From NCBI GenBank assembly GCA_964511405.1, contig CAZEFK010000176.1:1-15191 (forward strand): DNA of 15,191 nt, written 5' to 3'. The translations under genes and the position numbers were made by a program. Positions within the stretch are counted from its first letter, which is position 1. Each line of letters starts with the position of its first letter. The notes beneath the pieces are model-generated. The model did no database searches and was not told where the DNA came from. It saw only the letters and a list, made by a program, of their open reading frames with translations. Shown one piece after another: positions 12,827 to 15,191 of the stretch. The stretch is from CAZEFK01 sp964511405 (GTDB lineage Bacteria; Pseudomonadota; Alphaproteobacteria; Elsterales; Elsteraceae).

Positions 12827-14196
12827 TCGCCGACCTGCCGGCGCCTGACCTGGCCACCGCGATCCGCGACCGTCGCCTCTCGCCGGTCGAGGCGGTCCAG
12901 GCCGCGCTGGCGCGGATCGAGCGCCGCGCGCCGCTGAACGCGTTCCTGGCCGTCTGCGCCGACCGGGCGCTGGCCGAAGCGCGCGCCGCCGAGGCCCGGG
13001 TCATGGCGGGCGGCGAGCTGCCGCCGCTGCTGGGCGTTCCCTTCTCGGTGAAGGACCTGACCAACACCGCGGGCGTCGCCACCACCCACGGTTCGGCGCT
13101 GTTCGCCGGCACCGTGCCGGTCGCCGACGCCGTGGCGGTCGCCCGGGCGCGGGCGGCCGGCGCCATCCTGATCGGGAAGACCACCACGCCCGAGTTCGGG
13201 CACAAGCCGTTCACCGAAGGCCCGCTGTTCGGGCGCACCCTCAATCCCTGGAGCGCCGGCCATACCTGCGGCGGCTCCAGCGGCGGCGCCGCGGTGGCCG
13301 TGGCGGCGGGCATGGGGCCGCTGGCGCTGGGCACCGACGGCGGCGGCTCGATCCGGATCCCGGCGGCCTGCTGCGGCGTCGTCGGGCTGAAGCCGACGCT
13401 GGGCGCCGTGCCCAACCTGCAGGCGCCCGATCTGTTCGGCGCGAACGCCTATGTCGGGCCGATGGCCCGCGACATCGCCGGCACCCGGCTGCTGTTCGCG
13501 GCGATCGCCGGGCCCGACCGCCGCGACCCCTACGGCCAGGCCGCGCCCGGACCGGCGCGCGCCCTTGCCGAGCCGCCGCGCATCGGCCTGCTGCTCCGCT
13601 GCGGCAACATCCTGGACCCGGAGGTCGAGGCCGCCGTGGTTGCCGCGATGCGCGAGGCCGAGGCGCTGGGCTGGACGGTCGAGCCGATCGAGCTCGACCT
13701 GGTGGCGCTCGAACAGCCGTTCCTGGTGCTGCTGCGGTCGCTGCTGCTGGCCCGCCTGGGCGCCCATGCCGAGCGCGTGCCCGAGAAGCTGGACCCGACG
13801 CTGCTGGCCACCATCGACGCCGGCCGCGCCTACAGCGCCGCCGACCTGTGCCAGGCGCAATTCGCCCGGACCGCCTGCTTCGGTGCGGTCCAGGAGATCC
13901 TGGGCCGGTACGACCTGATCGCCTCGCCCACCTTGTCGGCGCCGGCCCTGCCGGTCGGCCTGGACCCCCTGGGCCGGATCGCCATCGCCGGGCGCGACGC
14001 CGGCACCATCCGCGGCGCCTGGTATCCCTACACCTATCCGTTCAACCTCACCGGCCACCCCGCCCTGTCGATGCCCTGCGGCCGGTCGGCCGCCGGGCTA
14101 CCGATCGGCCTGCAACTGGTCGGGCGCTGGCACGAGGACGGCTATCTGCTTGATGCGGCGGCCCGGCTGGAAGCGGTGCTCGTCGGGCCGGTGTAA
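12814..14196 (+). CDS. Amidase-signature family amidase
   Basis: A 460-aa hydrolase of the amidase signature family (GatA/FAAH fold). The Ser-cisSer-Lys triad is visible: Lys80 in GVPFSVKD, Ser155 in CGGSSGG (the cis-Ser), and Ser179 in GTDGGGSIRIPA. The Lys-to-Ser spacings of 75 and 24 residues match characterised members. The C-terminus contains SPTLSAPALPVG and the family's PAL, then GLPIGLQLVG. GatA proper is unlikely because gatB and gatC are absent and the gene lies in a catabolic operon. A role in hydrolysing an open-chain amide, such as a half-amide from imide ring opening, is inferred. ATG 12814 overlaps the preceding gene by 13 bp. This is the last gene of the operon; no obvious terminator follows. 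Confidence 0.92.
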   Translation: MDDLIADLPAPDLATAIRDRRLSPVEAVQAALARIERRAPLNAFLAVCADRALAEARAAEARVMAGGELPPLLGVPFSVKDLTNTAGVATTHGSALFAGTVPVADAVAVARARAAGAILIGKTTTPEFGHKPFTEGPLFGRTLNPWSAGHTCGGSSGGAAVAVAAGMGPLALGTDGGGSIRIPAACCGVVGLKPTLGAVPNLQAPDLFGANAYVGPMARDIAGTRLLFAAIAGPDRRDPYGQAAPGPARALAEPPRIGLLLRCGNILDPEVEAAVVAAMREAEALGWTVEPIELDLVALEQPFLVLLRSLLLARLGAHAERVPEKLDPTLLATIDAGRAYSAADLCQAQFARTACFGAVQEILGRYDLIASPTLSAPALPVGLDPLGRIAIAGRDAGTIRGAWYPYTYPFNLTGHPALSMPCGRSAAGLPIGLQLVGRWHEDGYLLDAAARLEAVLVGPV

Positions 14197-14262
14197 GCGG
14201 CGCGGCCACCTTTGCGGATCACAGGGTCTGGCAAGACGTCTACCATGTCCCGGCGCCCGCAC

Positions 14263-14279
14263 TGCGGCGGTGCGCCGCA
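14263..14279. repeat. Short perfect hairpin between amidase and HigB
   Basis: TGCGGCG (14263-14269) and CGCCGCA (14273-14279) form a 7-bp stem with a 3-nt loop, 66 bp after the amidase stop. No T-run follows, so it is not a standard intrinsic terminator, but it could mark the operon end or aid Rho-dependent termination. Such hairpins are also common by chance in GC-rich DNA. Confidence 0.3.
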
Positions 14280-14311
14280 TCCGAACCTTGCTCGAAAATC
14301 ACACATTGAAG

Positions 14312-14340
14312 GAGTCACTCAATGAGTTAGAAGATGACTC
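14312..14340. promoter_or_regulatory. Nested inverted repeats upstream of higBA, candidate autoregulatory operator
   Basis: GAGTCA (14312-14317) pairs with TGACTC (14335-14340), and inside lies ACTCAATGAGT (14317-14327) with perfect 5-bp arms. The element is 37 bp upstream of the higB start. HigA-type antitoxins bind palindromes in their own promoter, so this is a good operator candidate. It also contains a two-codon mini-ORF, ATG AGT TAG (14322-14330), with a textbook AAGGAG (14309-14314) before it. Confidence 0.4.
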
Positions 14341-14377
14341 CATTCGACATCGGCTGGCGACCGATAGGAGAAGGTCG

Positions 14378-14740
14378 ATGGGAATGGTCACCATCGCGTG
14401 GGACCCTGAAGCTGAACAAGACGTTCTCGAAGAACTCGGCGAGGACGGTTTTGACGCGTTGACCAGCTATCTGGCGTTCAACCCAGAATCTGGATCTCTA
14501 ATCCCGGGTGCCGGCGGTGTGCGCAAGCTTCGATGGCAGGCGGCCGGCCGGGGGAAGAGGAGTGGGTCACGGGTGATCTACTTCTATTTTGCCACTGAAG
14601 CTCCCCTCTATGTTTTTGCCTATTATAAGAAAAATGAAAAGACCGACCTCACGACTGAGGAAAAGACCGAGCTCAAGGAGATAGTGAAGGGATTGGTTAG
14701 GTCATATCGGGCGCGTTGCGGCAACGACGCGGCCGAGTAG
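14378..14740 (+). CDS. higB: RelE/HigB-family toxin
   Basis: A 120-aa protein of the RelE/HigB superfamily, ribosome-dependent mRNA interferases. Family features are VRKLRW (48-53), a basic loop GRGKRSGSR (58-66), the strand VIYFYF (67-72), then LYVFAYYKKNEKTDLTTEE (77-95) and a C-terminal helix ELKEIVKGL. The frame is open upstream, but ATG 14378 has AGGAG at 14366-14370 with 7-nt spacing and gives the expected N-terminus MGMVTIAWDPEA. Base composition is clearly more AT-rich than the operon to the left, with codons such as TAT, TTT and AAA, which suggests recent acquisition. Toxin precedes antitoxin, the characteristic higBA order, with 37 bp between. Cleavage specificity is unknown. Confidence 0.83.
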   Translation: MGMVTIAWDPEAEQDVLEELGEDGFDALTSYLAFNPESGSLIPGAGGVRKLRWQAAGRGKRSGSRVIYFYFATEAPLYVFAYYKKNEKTDLTTEEKTELKEIVKGLVRSYRARCGNDAAE

Positions 14741-14777
14741 AGAGGCCAACGAGGCCGTGGGCCAGAGAGGAGGACGG

Positions 14778-15080
14778 ATGGTCAGTAAGATCCTTGCCGG
14801 TGCGCGTCGAGCCCAGGCTCACGCGGCCGGTAAGGCGGATACCGGGATCCGTGAGGTGCATGTCGCCGTTCCGGAAGTCGATGTGCGTCAGATCCGTACC
14901 AAGCTGGAGATGACGCAGGAGCAATTCGCGATGCGGTTCGGTTTCGAGCTGACCACGTTGCGGAATTGGGAGCAGGGTCAGAGGCGCCCGAGTGGAGCAG
15001 CGCGGGCGTTCCTGGTCGTGATCTCCCGTCAGCCTCAGGTAGTGTTGGAGGCACTGCAAGAGGCAGCGCATGACGCCTAA
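14778..15080 (+). CDS. higA: HigA-type antitoxin, XRE/Cro helix-turn-helix
   Basis: A 100-aa protein with an XRE-type helix-turn-helix at about residues 36-72 (VRQIRTKLEMTQEQFAMRFG, then FELTTLRNWEQGQRRP), the typical HigA pattern in which QGxRxP ends the domain. The N-terminal segment (about 1-32) probably contacts the toxin, and a C-terminal helix ends LEALQEAAHDA. ATG 14778 has an AGAGGAGGA stretch before it (14766-14774); an in-frame GTG at 14757 is less likely. As the second gene of the pair it neutralises HigB and probably represses the operon through the palindromes at 14312-14340. A clean terminator lies 28 bp after the stop. Confidence 0.85.
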   Translation: MVSKILAGARRAQAHAAGKADTGIREVHVAVPEVDVRQIRTKLEMTQEQFAMRFGFELTTLRNWEQGQRRPSGAARAFLVVISRQPQVVLEALQEAAHDA

Positions 15081-15108
15081 ATTGTCATTCATTTCTTCCT
15101 TGAAACCT

Positions 15109-15138
15109 AAGCCCGCCTTTGTGCGGGCTTTTTTCTTT
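15109..15138 (+). terminator. Rho-independent terminator of the higBA operon
   Basis: AAGCCCGC (15109-15116), a 6-nt loop, and GCGGGCTT (15123-15130) form a perfect 8-bp GC-rich stem that runs straight into TTTTTTCTTT. It lies just after the antitoxin stop. The stem also reads AA at its left foot, but no T-run exists for the opposite strand. Confidence 0.92.
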
Positions 15139-15174
15139 AGAGCCTGACTCAAAAGTTTTGATTCGGCGTCAGGC
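15139..15174. mobile_element. Possible insertion-sequence terminal repeat (partial)
   Basis: AGAGCCTGACTCAAAAG at 15139-15155 or so resembles the terminal inverted repeats of IS5-like or IS1182-like elements, judged from memory of such ends. The stretch is doubly symmetric: GCCTGAC (15142-15148) pairs with GTCAGGC (15168-15174), enclosing TCAAAAGTTTTGA (15149-15161). No transposase is visible because the window stops at 15191. It could instead be a stem-loop or operator of the next gene. Confidence 0.3.
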
Positions 15175-15191
15175 GGTTGCAAGACGGCGGA

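Noticed and set aside
12775..14058. Leftward frame of 427 codons opposite the amidase
   Set aside because: Antisense to a fully recognisable amidase with an intact catalytic triad; composition is typical of a shadow frame.
12814..14196. Amidase as GatA of the glutamyl-tRNA amidotransferase
   Set aside because: No gatB or gatC nearby, and the gene is embedded in an importer/SDR operon; a catabolic amidase fits better.
14263..14279. Hairpin as an intrinsic terminator of the catabolic operon
   Set aside because: The 7-bp stem is perfect but no T-run follows, so I list it only as a hairpin.
1..15191. CRISPR array, tRNA or rRNA genes, integrase or replication origin
   Set aside because: No regularly spaced direct repeats, tRNA-like cloverleaf, rRNA-like stretch or recombinase motif was seen when reading the window.

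Overview
The window is very GC-rich (strong G/C third-position bias) and gene-dense, with many overlapping start and stop codons. Gene content (BadF-type sugar kinase, PotABCD-like transporter, paired SDRs, amidase-signature hydrolase, DUF6130, PIN/RHH and HigBA modules) fits a high-GC alphaproteobacterium, perhaps Rhodospirillales-like. That taxonomic guess is inference; no rRNA or other marker gene is present.

Left edge (1-920): a BadF/BadG-type N-acetylglucosamine kinase-like gene runs leftward off the window. A perfect inverted repeat lies just upstream of its start. Accessory block (925-4860): a truncated GNAT toxin-like fragment is followed directly by a 954-residue protein that joins an archaeo-eukaryotic primase domain, an SF2 helicase and a DUF559-type PD-(D/E)XK nuclease. 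This is the architecture of TOTE-type biological conflict systems and is the most striking gene here. A leftward PIN-toxin/RHH-antitoxin pair follows. Regulatory pair (5002-6139): a TetR repressor and a divergent secreted DUF6130 protein share an intergenic region with two 17-bp palindromes 26 bp apart.

Catabolic operon (6136-14196): a leftward MarR regulator diverges from eight rightward genes, almost all overlapping: PotD-like binding protein, PotA-like ATPase (apparently starting at CTG), two PotB/PotC-like permeases, a CE4 deacetylase/imidase-like hydrolase, two SDR dehydrogenases (the second apparently starting at TTG) and an amidase-signature hydrolase. The set looks like import and stepwise hydrolysis/oxidation of an amide or imide compound, possibly a cyclic imide; the substrate is not readable from sequence.

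Right edge (14197-15191): an AT-richer, probably acquired HigB/HigA toxin-antitoxin pair with a candidate operator, a clear rho-independent terminator, and a short symmetric sequence resembling an insertion-sequence end. No rRNA, tRNA, CRISPR array or replication origin was seen.
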